Assembly: GCA_022385805.1 (NCBI GenBank) | Contig: MU277724.1 | Location: 1 to 61,736 of the forward strand | Source of the DNA: Pilatotrama ljubarskyi | Lineage: Eukaryota; Basidiomycota; Agaricomycetes; Polyporales; Polyporaceae | Direction: 5' to 3' | Length of the DNA stretch: 61,736 nt | Shown here: positions 1-14,575 of the stretch, piece after piece | How positions within the stretch are numbered: position 1 is the stretch's first letter | Layout of the letters: every line of letters begins with the position of its first letter | Position numbers and translations under genes: made by a program | Notes under the pieces: model-generated | Database searches by the model: none | Told to the model about the DNA's origin: nothing | The model's input: only the letters and a program-made list of their open reading frames with translations

Positions 1-80
1 ACCAGCTCGTGGGTCAGCCTGGCATTGTGGGTGAAGTGCGTTAAGGCATTGGAACGGGGCGGCGGAGGGCAGAGAGGAGC

Positions 81-2859
<2,779 letters not shown>

Positions 2860-2909
2860 AACTGTTGGAGGCAGTCTAGGAAAATGGGTCACGTAGATGC
2901 GGCCTGAGG

Positions 2910-4087
2910 TGTTCAGCGAATTGAAGACGGGCGCAGGTGCAGCACAGCGGTTGGCAAGCTGTCCTTGTCAATTATTGAGTATTTCTTGGATTCGGATTTG
3001 CCCACCTTCAAGCCTAAGAACCTCCGGGATGTGGTGAACACTCTTGCGGATCTGCGGCCAGAACACGCCTGGGCGAAACGCAGGTGGATGGAAAACTCAT
3101 CCCTCTTGATCTTATCAGTTAAGTCCACACAAATATTGGTACAGTATAGTACATGTTATCTTTGTAACTTACGAAACCTATCGAACAAATCTTATCATGA
3201 ACCCATCGTTGACAAGCATCATCGCGTGTTCTTTCTTGGCCTCCTACAGTACTGCTACGAACATGCAAGGCTGAGCCAGTGAAGACTATCCCAGAGGTTG
3301 TACACAGTGAAATTATTTTACTACACGACATGTGGAGGGGACCGAGAACATGTGCCGGCGTATATCCCAAGTCTTGAATGTCGCGAGCTGTCTTCTACTA
3401 CTAAGACCGAGCGAATCCGAACGTCAGGAAGATATACTGGTACGCCGCACCCACCCGAGGCCTTTGGCGTTCTGCTGTAACGTTCGTTTCGTAGGTCATC
3501 ATAGATGATGAGCCCCAGCCTCTACAGCTGATATGGGAGAGTTTCGAGCGGCGGATTCGCGCCGTTACTGCAGTGTACCTCCTGCACCAGTGCGTGAGCA
3601 TCTCGGACCGTAAGTCCTCGATGCCACGATTGGGTTGTATGCTCATGTCATGTAAATATATCCGCAACCATTCCAGAATTTCCACGCCATCTACCCCACG
3701 ACGTGCACGGATATCGGTGCGGCAGCGGAACTTGAAGTCCCAGCAATGACTCCCAATGGCTGCGGTAGTTCTACGGCGGACTGCGAACAAACTCTAGGCC
3801 TGTTCGAATCACGGTCTTCCTCAGTCTGTGCGATCTTCGTGGGCCTGTGAAGGCAGTCCTCGTTTATCGCACGCGTCTCTGCCTGTAGAAGACTTCCCAC
3901 AGCCTTGAGGACACCTCGGGGCTTCCTTAGCATGCGGCTGTATAGTTCGATCGTCTGTGGCTCCGGCGCCTTTGCCACTCCTGGTCATCGGACTACTAGC
4001 TGAACGAGGTGCGATGCTTTTCTGCATTGGTTCAGTCTCCCAGAAGTAGCAGTCTGAGTCTTTCGCACTTTCCCCGTACTCCAGCAT
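2910..4087 (-). CDS. Unassigned minus-strand locus (possible multi-exon gene)
   Basis: I do not recognise this one. A minus-strand ATG at 4087 opens MLEYGESAKDSDCYFWE. Further protein-like stretches follow on the same strand at about 3980-3800 (ELYSRMLRKPRGVLKAVG), 3750-3540 (GVEILEWLRIYLHDMS) and 3110-2915 (IKRDEFSIHLRFAQACSGR). A good donor (GTAAGTT, about 3173) and an acceptor about 50 bp on support splicing here. The frames do not join uniquely, and a plus-strand frame at 2965-3120 looks equally protein-like. The locus could be a real lineage-specific gene, a decayed gene or chance. Confidence 0.25.
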
Positions 4088-4432
4088 CGAGTGCCGCTAT
4101 GCATCGGCATGTCAGAGAAAGCATGGTCTCGCCCGTCTCTCGCATGCCCCAACCCACCTTTCACGTCTTCCTATCCGCTTCCTATCTGGCTCGGTCTTGG
4201 TATGGTTTGGAAGTGCCGCCGCATACCCATTGTGTGCACAGGAGACTGCGTGGCGCCTGACTCCTAGTGGCTCGGGCACGAGGAATACATGATGCATCCC
4301 TTCCTTTTCTTGTGAAGCCCCAGCCACTTCTTCATCTCCTGTACAAATACGACTGAGCCTTTGCTGCTTGTCCGACCGCAGTGCCCTCCCTATCCATATC
4401 GTACACCACCTCCAGACCTCAGTTCACTCAGC
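4088..4432. promoter_or_regulatory. Upstream region of the WH1 gene
   Basis: The 345 bp between the unassigned minus-strand locus and the ATG at 4433 become pyrimidine-rich just before the start codon, as is usual for basidiomycete promoters. I saw no clear TATA box or other named element. Confidence 0.35.
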
Positions 4433-5542
4433 ATGGCGCAACCATCAATCCCTCGATCCCCTTCTACGACTATCTCAACCCTCTCGATCTCTGAAGACAT
4501 CAACCACTATATTCGTACTCTACTTCCTCCTGATGCACGAGTGCTCTCGGCGGCGGCCGCGCGCATTTACCACTCTGAGTTCGGCGCCCGCCCAGACGCC
4601 TGGACCTATACGGGACTGCGAGGCATGCTCGTCTTCGGCCGCAACGGAACCAGCGTCCACTCGGGCCTTACTGTGGGCGGACAACATGCCAGAGACGAGC
4701 TGAACTATTGGTTCCGCCTGGTCGACGTCGACGCGGGAAAGGGGATCGTGTGGTTCCACCCGCTTCCTCCTACGCTCGACTATCGTGCGGATAAGCCGTT
4801 CTTCCACATCTTTTCAGGCTACGTGCGTCTCATGTCTCGTTGGTCCATCGTCCTGCGCTCACGTCTACTCAAGTCTAGGATGTTCGGTTTTCGCTTCGAC
4901 GAGGACGTCGACGCTGAGACGTTCTACAGACGCGTCACGACTCGCATACAGGTTTCAGGTATGCCCATGCCAAAGACTGACCGCATTCACTAGTCATTGA
5001 GGACCGTTTCTTCTTCCCGTCTTGCAGCCCCACGTGTGCCTAAGCCGAGATCCGTCAACTCAAGAAACACGTCTCCCGGCGGCGCGTGCACGCCCACAAG
5101 ATCACACGCGACGCGACGTGTCTCGCCCTCGATGATCTCTGCACCAGCGCCGGGCACGTTCGTGCACGTCTCGCACGTCGGCGTCGACGCGGACGGGCAG
5201 ATCGAGGCGAGCCCGAACCTCGACCCGGCGTGGACGATGATGCTCGACGAGCTCCGCGGGTACGGCGTGAGCGAGAAGATGGTGCAGGGCGACCTGGACT
5301 TCGTCGAGGGCTTCCTGGCGGGCGCGAAGGCGTCTCTCGTGCGAGAGCTCGAGAAGACTGCTGTGGCTGCCGAGGTAGCAGCAGCAGCAGCTCCGATTGG
5401 GCGAGCGCCGACTGGTATGTCACGATTCGTCTGCGTAGGTGGCGACGGTGATGCTTATGTAGCTGAAGATGTCCGATACGATCCTCCGGCCAGCGGGCGC
5501 AAAGGCCGGTTCATGCAGAAGAAGACGGCTGCGGTGGCTTGA
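4433..5542 (+). CDS. WH1 (EVH1) + CRIB/GBD domain protein, WASP-like N-terminal half
   Basis: Probably an actin-regulatory adaptor that receives Rho-GTPase signals at the cell cortex. Exon 1 (4433-4958) starts MAQPSIPRSP and carries a WH1 domain (about residues 20-150: DAWTYTGLRGMLVFGRNG, YWFRLVDVDAGKGIVWFH, FGFRFDEDVDAETFYRRV). A 69-bp intron (GTATGC...TTGCAG, 4959-5027) leads to exon 2, with a CRIB/GBD-like segment (FVHVSHVGVDADGQIEA, then NLDPAWTMMLDELRGYGVS). The reading frame closes at 5542. A further short intron from 5414 is possible but gives a worse C-terminus. No WH2/acidic VCA tail was found, so this protein should not activate Arp2/3 itself. WH1 and CRIB are clear; the biological role is inferred. 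Confidence 0.85.
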
Positions 5543-6305
5543 GCTCACGCCAGCCTACCGCGGCCCAGTCTCATGTTCACTCACGTACATTATCTTATGT
5601 CTCCTCGGTGCCTCCCGTCCAGTGCTATACTCACTAGTAGCCCGGTCCTTCACTATGTACCACCCTAATCATGCTGTATCTGTACCTGTATCTGTATGCG
5701 CGCAGCATTCCCCTGTCCTTCCATTCGTCCCGCATAACTAGTCACTGTATCCCTTTTCGTTTGGTTTCAGGATAGTCCAGGTCATGACGTTGACGCACCC
5801 ACTCCGTTCTGTAACATAGCACGCATACCACCTGACAATGCAGCACACTCAGACTCCACCCCCCTTGAAGCTTGTTTGGGGCGTTGCCTCCGTCGTTTCG
5901 TCATCCATGCCCCAGCGAAGCAGGTCCCACACGCACATGCCGGGCGGTACCCGCATTGCTGATCGGAACCCCGCACGAACCCTCGATATCGAGCTTCTGA
6001 CTGCGGGGCATGGACTTAGTCACATTCGGGGGAGGGGGGGGAGGGGGGGGGGCGGTCCGATCTCAGGTATTCCCCCACATGGGCCCGGCAGCCCCGCATG
6101 CGCGAGCTGTAAGCTTCGAGTTTCGAGCTTCGCGCTCTAGAGCTTGAATAGCTTTGAGTTCTACTGTATTGGGTTGGTGGGTGTGCTATGATAGTCTATA
6201 GTCTATGAGGATGGAGATTCAAGGAGAGTCCGTGCCCGTTCGTTCAGACTAAGCAGATACCGGTGTGTGCTGCACCGTTTTCACGGGCCTTTTCGCGCTT
6301 GCTAC
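5543..6305. other. Intergenic region between convergent genes, with a long G tract
   Basis: This is the 3' flank shared by the WH1 gene and the NADH dehydrogenase, which converge here. No reading frame is convincing. The only structure seen is the guanine-rich tract annotated separately and a short repeat of GAGTTT/GAGCTT-type motifs near 6118-6160. Confidence 0.6.
6028..6055 (+). repeat. G-rich homopurine tract, G-quadruplex-capable
   Basis: The stretch is almost pure G, interrupted only by two A and one C. It contains runs of 5, 8 and 10 consecutive G. It lies between two convergent 3' ends, so it is probably transcribed as a C-rich strand from one gene and a G-rich strand from the other. 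The run lengths may be misjudged by the assembly. Confidence 0.8.
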
Positions 6306-8787
6306 TCAGAAGCGACTCAAATCCCGCCCGAAGATCCAGTTCAGGAACCTGTACGATCGCTCGCGCAAGCAGCCATTCAGCACGAAACCTCTCCCGAACC
6401 ACACGAGGGAGATCGGGCAGACGCACCAATACATCGGCACCAGAATCTTGTTCCTCACGCTCAGCGTCTTGGTGAAATACGCCGAGCGCCACAGCAGCCA
6501 CGCCAACCGTCCCGTCTCCTTGCCCTTCGGCCCGCTCGCCGCCTTCGTCCTGTCGAAGATCGCCTCCCAGTCGCCGACGTACGCGAGGCTGCCGGCGTTG
6601 TGGAACTTGAACGGCGCCTGCGAGGACGCGGGCGCGCGCCCGCGGACAAGCGCGTTGAGCTTCTTCGTGAGGTACTTGGCTTGCTGGTTCGCCACTTGCG
6701 CGGTCGCGGGGAGCGGTTCGTTCTCGATTGTCGCGGCGTCACCGATGGCGTACACGTCGGGGTCGGGCGCCCCAGTGTCGTTCATGAGCACGTTCAGGTT
6801 TCCATCCGTTATCAGGCTCCTGTGGGGTGCCGTGGGAGACGCACGCCAGAGGTCAAGGTCAGGTGTGTGAGAGGCACCGTGGGCTGCCATAGAACAGCGA
6901 GGTGTGGAACGGAAATGCTCACCGCTTCGTGCGTTCGTGCTTCTTGGCTTCGGTGATCGACTCAATGAGCGGGTTGGGAGCGAGCCCGGTGCTCCATACC
7001 AGCAGGCCGAAATTCACTGCGAATGGTCCCCCGAGTCAGTCAGATCAGGGACGATGCTGCCCTAGGATCTAGAATGTGGTGTGCCCATGTATACGGGCGT
7101 GCTTACCTTCGCCCTCTTCGGTTACGAACATACGGCCCTGAGTACAGGGGAGAGGGTCAGCGTCCGGTTAACGAGGTTGGCGTGCTGGAAGCCCAGGCGT
7201 CGCTCGATCGTCCGACCCTCGATCTCTACGTCGGTTTGAGCCAGGGAGTGATCTCGGCGTCGCAACAGATCGGAGATGCGCCCGCGAGAAGCAAGGCGAT
7301 GTTGCTCGGTTCCGAGCAGCAAACAGAAGCCAGCTTACCGGTTCTACTCGCTCGACGTGATGCTGTGTCAAGAGCCTGATGCCTTCTCGCTTGAACTTCG
7401 ACGTCGCATACCTGTCACGCGCGGTGCCACCCGTCAGCACACTCTCACTCGCACAGATGGATATAAGACAGATACGCACTCCTGCAATCCTGCATCGAAT
7501 CCGCCCAGGATAACAGGGGCGACGTCGTACAGATTGATCTTCGCCATGCGCGCGAGCGCGGGATAGTGCCGCGCCAGGTCCGTGTGCAGAAAGTCGTGCA
7601 GCTCCGCGGCGAACTCGACGCCGGTCGGGCCGCCACCGACAATGCAAAAGTTCAGCAGCTTGCGGCGGTCCGCGTCAGTGATCGTCGGCTGGTTCGCTTG
7701 TTCGAAGCCTGTAGTTGTGGCAGGCAAATGCGTCAGAGCGGGCGGAACAGCGAGAGGAGAGTAACGGTGCGAGGCACGTACATTCGAGCACCCGGGCGCG
7801 GATCCTGCGCGCGTCGCGGATGTCCTTCAGGAAATGCGCGTGCTCCTTCACGCCAGGTACGTTGAATGCTGAGAAGCCCTGCTGAGCAAACCCTGCCTAA
7901 ACGTCTGCGGGGTGCAGGGACACGTACTCTGGCTGTATGCGCCGACGGCGATGACGAGCTTGTCGTACGTCAGCTCGAACTTCCCTGAGCTGCCAGCGAC
8001 TGGGCTGGCGCTTTGGTTGGGGTCGTTGTCACCTGCGGGCTGGCTCGACTCCGGGAAGGTGACCGGCGACGTAGCGGGCATCTGTGCGGGCGCATGTGAG
8101 TCTTTACGCCTCAAGGGCAGAGCGGCCGCATGTCACTCACGCATATCAGCTTCTTGTGCTTGAAGTCTTGGAGTGAGAGATCAGTTAGTTGGTACGAGAC
8201 AATGCGCACTCAGTCGCCCGGCTGCTCACCGATGGAGTCACACCATGCAGTGTAAGCAACCTGGGTGGGGCTGGATGAGAGATGGTATCCTTTCCTACAA
8301 CATAAAGCGCTGCTTACAACTTCCGGAGTGTATCGTCTTACCTGCAGGGCAGGACATCAGCCCACTTGCGTCGCAAGTCGTTCCTGATCCGAGGATGTAC
8401 TTACGGGCTCGACCGTTGCTCGAAACTCAAGTGTTCCTACGCAGCAGCTTGCCAGGAGCGGGGTGAAGTTAAAGTAGTTATTCGGAGATACTATGACCAC
8501 ATCTGCAGAAGTGAACCATAAAGATCAGTCAGGTTCTGGATGAAGCACCCGTACGAACGCCCAGAGTTTCCTCCTTGGGAACTTGGGACATGATCAGAAA
8601 AGCAACAATTGCCAGTGCACTTACTCCACCGTTTCTTGTCTATGGCTCGGAGGATCTCGTACCCTCCCCATCCCGAGCCGAGGATGACAAGTCTCTGTCT
8701 ACCAACCGCCGGTGAGCTGAAGAGGGTGCGCTTGCCACATTTCCTGACCGCCGGCCCCGCTACCGCTCGCTTGACACTAGTGAGCAT
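6306..8787 (-). CDS. NDE1: Alternative (type II) NADH:ubiquinone oxidoreductase, mitochondrial
   Basis: A non-proton-pumping FAD enzyme that passes electrons from NADH to ubiquinone at the inner mitochondrial membrane. It starts [17 protein letters not shown], a basic presequence-like N-terminus, then [18 protein letters not shown], the FAD dinucleotide-binding fold with the GSGWGG signature of this family. Downstream are [13 protein letters not shown], the second fold [18 protein letters not shown] (about 7690-7640), [31 protein letters not shown] and a C-terminus ending [10 protein letters not shown]. At least six short introns are needed. No EF-hand was seen, so I cannot say whether it is external (NDE) or internal (NDI); NDE-like is the default. 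Confidence 0.93.
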
Positions 8788-9634
8788 CCTCTGAAAACTT
8801 AAGACTTGATATAATGCGGACCACGAGATTGGCGGACGGACAAGGACGAGGATGAGTCGTTCTGGACTTTCGGGTTCCGAGTTATAAGGGGGTGGCCGGG
8901 GAAGGGCGGGGACGGGGACATCGGAGGGGATAGGACGTCATAGCTGCATCGTCCGCGCCTCACCTCGCCGATGACGCCCATGACGTTCGTCGCCATTTAT
9001 ACAGCTCATGCCGGCCAGTGCGTTTGCGCCATTTCTGCAGCACGACTTCTGTTTTGCAAGAATACACCTCGCGTCTTCTCTGTCGACGTCGGCGTCCAAA
9101 GAGAACTCGTCCGATGGAAGATGCACCCGAACACCGGCCACACCGCTAATTGGCTCGGGGCGCTACGGGCCGGGACCACAGGGCAGCGTAGGCCGCCCGC
9201 TGGTCCTCCACCATTCTCGTGAGCCCGCTCGATGTCACAAAGTATGCGTTCAGCTCTGCACTGGCGGGCCGCCAGCCCTTTCTAAAACATATCGCCACGG
9301 CGGTATCAGAGACTCTGGCTTGGCCCGCGACCCTCGCGACTACTACGCCTTCCAAACTGGGGGATCCACGACCGGATTTGGCAGGCGCGCCTCCCTGCGG
9401 ACCCCATGACAGGGCCAACTGACCGTACCAGGAACTGCACTTGACCTTCTCCATCATGCAAAACAGCGCAAGCGACGTTCCTCGGGGAAGACGCCTGACA
9501 TTCGCTATCGCAGCACGAAGAGCATATAAGCATCTCGGATAGCGTCAGAAATTCGATTGGGCACCCCGCTGCTTCTCTCTCGACCGTCACACCACGGTCG
9601 CCGCCTCTCACCTACCTCTGTGATATAAACAGCC
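8788..9634. promoter_or_regulatory. Divergent promoter region, NADH dehydrogenase / MFS permease
   Basis: An 847-bp region between the minus-strand start at 8787 and the plus-strand start at 9635, so it presumably drives both genes. Open frames on either strand have no recognisable similarity and no convincing splice sites. I see no gene here. Confidence 0.5.
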
Positions 9635-12556
9635 ATGCCTGCAAGCAGTCCCCCACACTCTATCCGTTCCGAGCCGAGGCCTGCAGAGAAAGTGGAAGAG
9701 GGTCCGGTGGTGAAGGACTCGGCGCTGTCCGACGGCACCTTTCACCAGTCCCAGGTCGCGGGGAGACCCGAGAGGAAGCATTTCTTCTCCCCTCCAGACG
9801 CCGCTATCGCCGACGCGGTCAACAAAGATGCGGATAACGTCGAGTTCACCGAAGAAGAAGAGGTCAGCGAGTGCTCGTCAAAAGCGCGCTCTGCGCGGTG
9901 GTTGACAGAGTTCGCAGAGGGCCGTGCGACGGAAGATCGACGCGAGGGTCTTGACTCTCGTGGTTTGCAGGTGAGCTCACCCTGCTTCTGTTGTTGATAA
10001 TGATAGGCTCTGACATCCGGCTTGCAGTTATATTTGTATGTTTCGCTGTATTGGTCTCCAACTCGCGACACGACACTGACGGCTGTGGACGGAAACCCTA
10101 CAAAGTCAACCAATTCGGTCAGTATTTGCATAGCATCTTCAGAGAACTACGTGCGTACTCACCAGAATCACTTTGCACTCCCTGCAGACCGCACGAACAT
10201 GTTCGTCTTCTCGACGCCTACCCATGCCCATGACATTCCTCACACTAACGTAATTGCAGCGGAAACGCACACGTCCTCAAAGCCTTCAACGAGAACTTCG
10301 TGAGTCTCTGCGTCCGGCACCCGCTCCTTGCATGCTGACGCCAGACCGCTCGTAGGGTATCACGAACAACAACAAATGGACCGTCGCGCTCAGCATCTTC
10401 TACGTCGGCTACTGTGCGTATCGAGTCGTGCTCTACATAACGAGAAGCTGCACCGCTCACCGCTCGACGATCGCGCTTGCACAGGTATCCTCGAGATGCC
10501 GGCTAATGGTGAGCATTGCCCTGGACTGCCCTCTCCTACGAAGTACTGAGCGATGCTACGTCATACAGTTCTTCAGCGGTACATTGGCGCGAATCGCTTG
10601 TGCGTATCCGTTTGAACCGAGCCGCGAAGTGCCCGCACTGACTCGCGCACACCGGCGCCACCAGCTTCTTCCTGTCGCTCTCGTGGTGGGGCATCGCTTC
10701 GCTATCCTTCGTTTATGCGAAGGGATACGCAGCGCTGCTCGTTTTGCGGTATGTGCGCATGCCTCACAAGCTGTTTTGGACACTAAGCGGGATACGTGGA
10801 TAGGGTCCTCCTTGGAATTGGCGAGGCGGGATACTACGCGGGTATGATCTATTACCTGTCCTTCTGGTAAGTGGTTTGCAACGCTGGAAGCATTCCAGTT
10901 CTGACGTCCTCGCGCGCAGGTACAAGCGGTAAGCAGTACTTTGAATCGCTCTGACGGGATCATGCTCACGCTCGCCCAAGATCCGAGCTTGCTATGCGCA
11001 TCAGGTGCGTCCTCTGGCAGCTTTGAGGCTCGTTGATGGTTTTCAATAAACCTGCCTGCTGCCCAGCTTGTGTATGACTGGGACGCTGCCCGGCGCGATT
11101 GGCGTACGTCTCATGCGGTCGTTCATGAATTGATATGCTCAGAGAATCTGCATATACAGGGTCTCCTCGCGTTCGGTCTGGTCCGCGCACACACCTCCCT
11201 CCTGACAGGGTAAACGCGTATACACTCAAGTGTCAAACCCACGCTGATCCTCTAATCCACACAGCTGGCAATTTCTCTTCCTCGTAAGTGTCCACAGCTC
11301 GTCCTTACTGCCTTCTTCGGTGCTCACCTTTCCGCGCACGCACACATCCAGATCGAAGCGATCCCTACACTTCTGATGGCCGTCGCAATTCTGCTCTTCC
11401 TGCCTTCCTTCCCGTTTACCGCATCCTTCCTGACCCCGCGAGAGAAGGCGATCGCGCAGGCGCGCGTGAACCGCGATCACCGCCCGCAGTCGCACGGCGG
11501 CATGACTGGCTGGGCGGGATTCAAGGCGGTCGTGAACGATTTGAACGCGTGGGCGTTGATGATCATCTATGCGAGCTGTGAGTGCACCTCCGTGAGGAGC
11601 TGTTCGTGTATTGATGGGTTGCGTATGCAGTCAACGTCGGAGTCGCGACGATCTCGTACTTCTTGCCCACCGTAAGCCATCACATCTATGGTGCACGCGT
11701 CCCACTGACTTACACGCGTGCCCTGCAGCTCATCAACGAGCTCGGCTTCACCCCGCTCGCCTCGCAAGGGCTCACCGTCGCGCCGTACGCCGTCGGCTGG
11801 TTCATGGTGTTCTTCCAGGCGTGGCACTCGGATCGCACGCGCGACCGCGGGTACCACATCATGCTCTCCACCGCGATCTCGACCGTCGGGTATATCGTGC
11901 TCGCCGCACTTGCTGGCCGCGGGAACGCGTCGCGCATGATCGGGGGGCGCTACTTTGCCCTTTTCCTCGTCGTGGGCGGGAACTACAGCTTGTTCCCGCT
12001 GGTGATGTGAGTGCCGCCATGTACTAGTTGGGGCGAGAGTGCTGATGGAGGCGGGGTGTGCTCTGATGACAGGAGCTGGGCGGCGAACGTGTTCTCGCCG
12101 ACGTCGAAACGCGGCGTGGGCACCGCGTTCATCGTGTCGATCTCGAACTGCGTCTCCATGTACGTCGTCTGCCCACTCCGGACCTGCGTGAGGATGTCGC
12201 TCACGCGCACGCCCTGATGTACCGGCAGAGCGTCTCCACAGATCTACTTCGACTCGGAGGAGGACTTCCGGGACGGGCACGCGATCGCTGCCGCGTAAGT
12301 CGTTCTCTCCATCCAACCTATCCTAGCCTGCAGATGTTGACGCGGAGACGCGGCTAGGTGCCTCTTCGCGTCGTTCCTCGCGGCGTTCCTCCTCCGCACG
12401 CGCCTCGCGCGGCTGAACCGGCGGAACGCGGAGAAGCTGCGCGCCCTCGCTGCCGCGGGGCAGGACGTCGAAGAGCTAGAGAAGGCGAAGAAGGGGGACG
12501 GGTCGGCGTCCGAGGAAGTTTGGGACGACGACCCGCGCTACGTCTTCATGACTTGA
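9635..12556 (+). CDS. MFS transporter, anion:cation symporter (Dal5/allantoate permease-like) family
   Basis: Plasma-membrane permease of the family that imports organic anions such as allantoate, nicotinate or biotin; the substrate cannot be told from sequence. The ATG at 9635 opens an acidic cytosolic N-terminus ending EFTEEEE. Many small exons follow: RAVRRKIDARVLTLVVC, then DRTNI/GNAHVLKAFNE across a splice (family motif DRxNIGNA), WTVALSIFYVGY, ILEMPAN, QRYIGANR, VLLGIGEAGYYAGMIYYLS and FWYKRSELAMRI. Later come WQFLFLIEAIPTLLMAVAI, a large loop, TISYFLPT, GYHIMLSTAISTVGYIV and FALFLVVGGNYSLFPL. The tail is basic then acidic and ends DDPRYVFMT. About a dozen introns; coordinates of the outer ends are firm. 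Confidence 0.92.
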
Positions 12557-13794
12557 ACGACACTTTGTACGGATACTCTAGAGTCACGGTCCCCTTCCGC
12601 GTATTCGTCTTACGTTCCGGCTTGTCTGGCCAGATCGCGTGGTATGCGTGGTTCGGTGGTCTATGGTTCACGTCAGGTGGCGAACACTGGCCTGCGTTCG
12701 GCGTACATGCCAGTATCGTCGGCGAGTAGGTACGAGCTCTTTCGCGTGGCTGAAAAGCCAGCCGTGCTCGGTATCTAGGCCAGCGGCGTAACACAGCCTG
12801 AGTAGTCCCCGAATGCCGCGCCCACCACTCAGACTAGGACTTGGACTCTGGAAAGCGGCCGCGGAGGGAAGTGGTGCGAAACGTATTGAGTGCCTACTGT
12901 CCTCCATCGGGAGGTACAGCCGCGAGTCCAGCGAGGACTAACATGACGGATATGTGCAAAACCCGATGCTACGCCAATCACCATGACATGCATATCGGCT
13001 GGTACGTAGGCCAAGGGAAATGGCGGGCAACTTACGGCGGGGGGCACGCTGGTGTGCGACATGGGTACGATGAGCGAGGATGTCCGCATTGTCACGTTTG
13101 TACTCACCTGTGTGTAGAAATGCCGTTTGAGACGACAATAGCTACCTACGAAATGTCCAGCGCAAGAGAGAGAGTCCGGAGCACAGACGAGTTCACCTCA
13201 GGATGCGGAACAGACGAGGACGACACATTCTCTGAACCACAAGGGAAGGGTGGGCTAAAATGAGACGAGTCGCAGGGCGTGGAACACGGCGAGCAAGCGG
13301 TCGAGGACAGGCAACGAGACCAAAAGCAGATGTTGTTGCCAACGCATGCTGGCGACTAGCACGTCCAGTGGCAGGATAAGGAGAAGAGGAGGATACCGCG
13401 CCCCTTACACAGAATGGACGGCCCCGTCCAGTCCTCCCGCGGCGTACGAGAGCAAGCTCTGGGCAATTGACCCGATTGCGTACATCTCGTCCTCTGTCGT
13501 ACCTTGATGGAGAATACGAACGGTGCGTAGAAGACGCATTCACGAGGACTTCACCTTGCTAGCTTCGCCTCAGAAGCGATGTCCCTCCATTCCCTCCGAT
13601 AACCTCCAGGGTGTAGTCAGGACAGATAGAACGACAGTAGAGAGGACAGCAGATGACAGAAAGCCAGCAGGAGCCATGCATCGTCGTTGGACGTTGGACG
13701 CCTCGGAGTCGAAGACAACTTCAAGTCGCGTGCAATTGCCCAGAGTTCCTCCTCTACCGTAGGCGCCCGTACGCACCTCTTACCGCAACACACC
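12557..13794. other. Intergenic region with possible minus-strand exon
   Basis: No gene can be assembled with confidence. The best candidate is a minus-strand stretch at about 13500-13410 reading EMYAIGSIAQSLLSYAAGG and closing HSV-stop. Behind it, at about 13400-13260, is a leucine-rich hydrophobic frame (LLLILPLDVLVASMRWQ). It might be the end of a small membrane protein, but I found no start or upstream exon. The last 100 bp before 13795 serve as the Mic10 promoter/5' leader. Confidence 0.3.
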
Positions 13795-14363
13795 ATGTCG
13801 TCAACACCCAAGCCAACGTCGAGCGAGAACATCGTCGCCCAAAAGGCATGTCGCGAATCTCTATACATTTTGAAGTATGCTGATGCGTATTGTTTAGTTT
13901 GACCGCTGCCGTGCGTTGAGAACCTTTCCTGGAAGCGACTGATAGCTGACTTTGTCTGGGATGCCACTCGGCGCGGGTTCGGATTGGTGTATGCGTAGTG
14001 GCGGACCTCATCGTGAAGTCGTGAGTAGCACGTACTATATATCTACAAACCGATTTGCTCACTCCGGGCTTCCCAACGCGTACAGCGGAGTAGGCTTCAG
14101 CGCAGGCGTGATTGCGTCTGTAATCCTCTTCCGCCGTGCGTACTTCTCGACCGCTCGCATTTCCGGTCTTTCACCTACTCTGTGCCTGCTGACGGTGTGA
14201 CTCTTTGACCGCACGTACAGGACGCGCATGGCCCGTTGCGCTCGGCACGGGCTTCGGCGCTGGCATGGCGTACGCCGACTGCGACCGCTCATTCAACCCT
14301 GCGCGGATACCGGGCACTCGCATCATTCCCTATTCGGAGGTGAAGAAGGAGGGCTCGTCGTGA
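13795..14363 (+). CDS. MIC10: MICOS subunit Mic10 (Mio10)
   Basis: Small inner-membrane protein that oligomerises and bends cristae junction membranes. Five exons (13795-13845, 13898-13910, 13999-14020, 14086-14135, 14221-14363) join to 279 nt, exactly 92 codons plus stop. The product begins MSSTPKPTSSENIVAQKFD, has RC-LADLIVKSGVGFSAG, then VIASVILFRRRAWPVALG and TGFGAGMAYADCDRSFNP. These are the two glycine-rich transmembrane segments of the family, with GxGxG-type spacing. The C-terminus is EVKKEGSS. Exons 2 and 3 are only 13 and 22 nt, and intron 1 starts with GC rather than GT. The perfect length and motif match make the call strong. Confidence 0.93.
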
Positions 14364-14575
14364 GAGTCCGCGGGAGAGGCTTTGGAGTAGCAAAGAGACG
14401 GAGGTGCCCAATGCCCTTAGACCTGTCGGTGGACTATTCGCATGCAATGTATGTTCTCGACTCCGACTTCCTGTCCTATTTCTGCCGCATGCAAAGGAAG
14501 AGCCTCTCCAGTGCAACAAATACTGGGTGGAATGAGGTACGCTCATGCGGCTACACAAGCTTGTGGAGGCTGACA

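Noticed and set aside
5055..5451. Arg-rich frames on both strands over the CRIB segment
   Set aside because: Shadows of the WH1/CRIB exon; no independent evidence.
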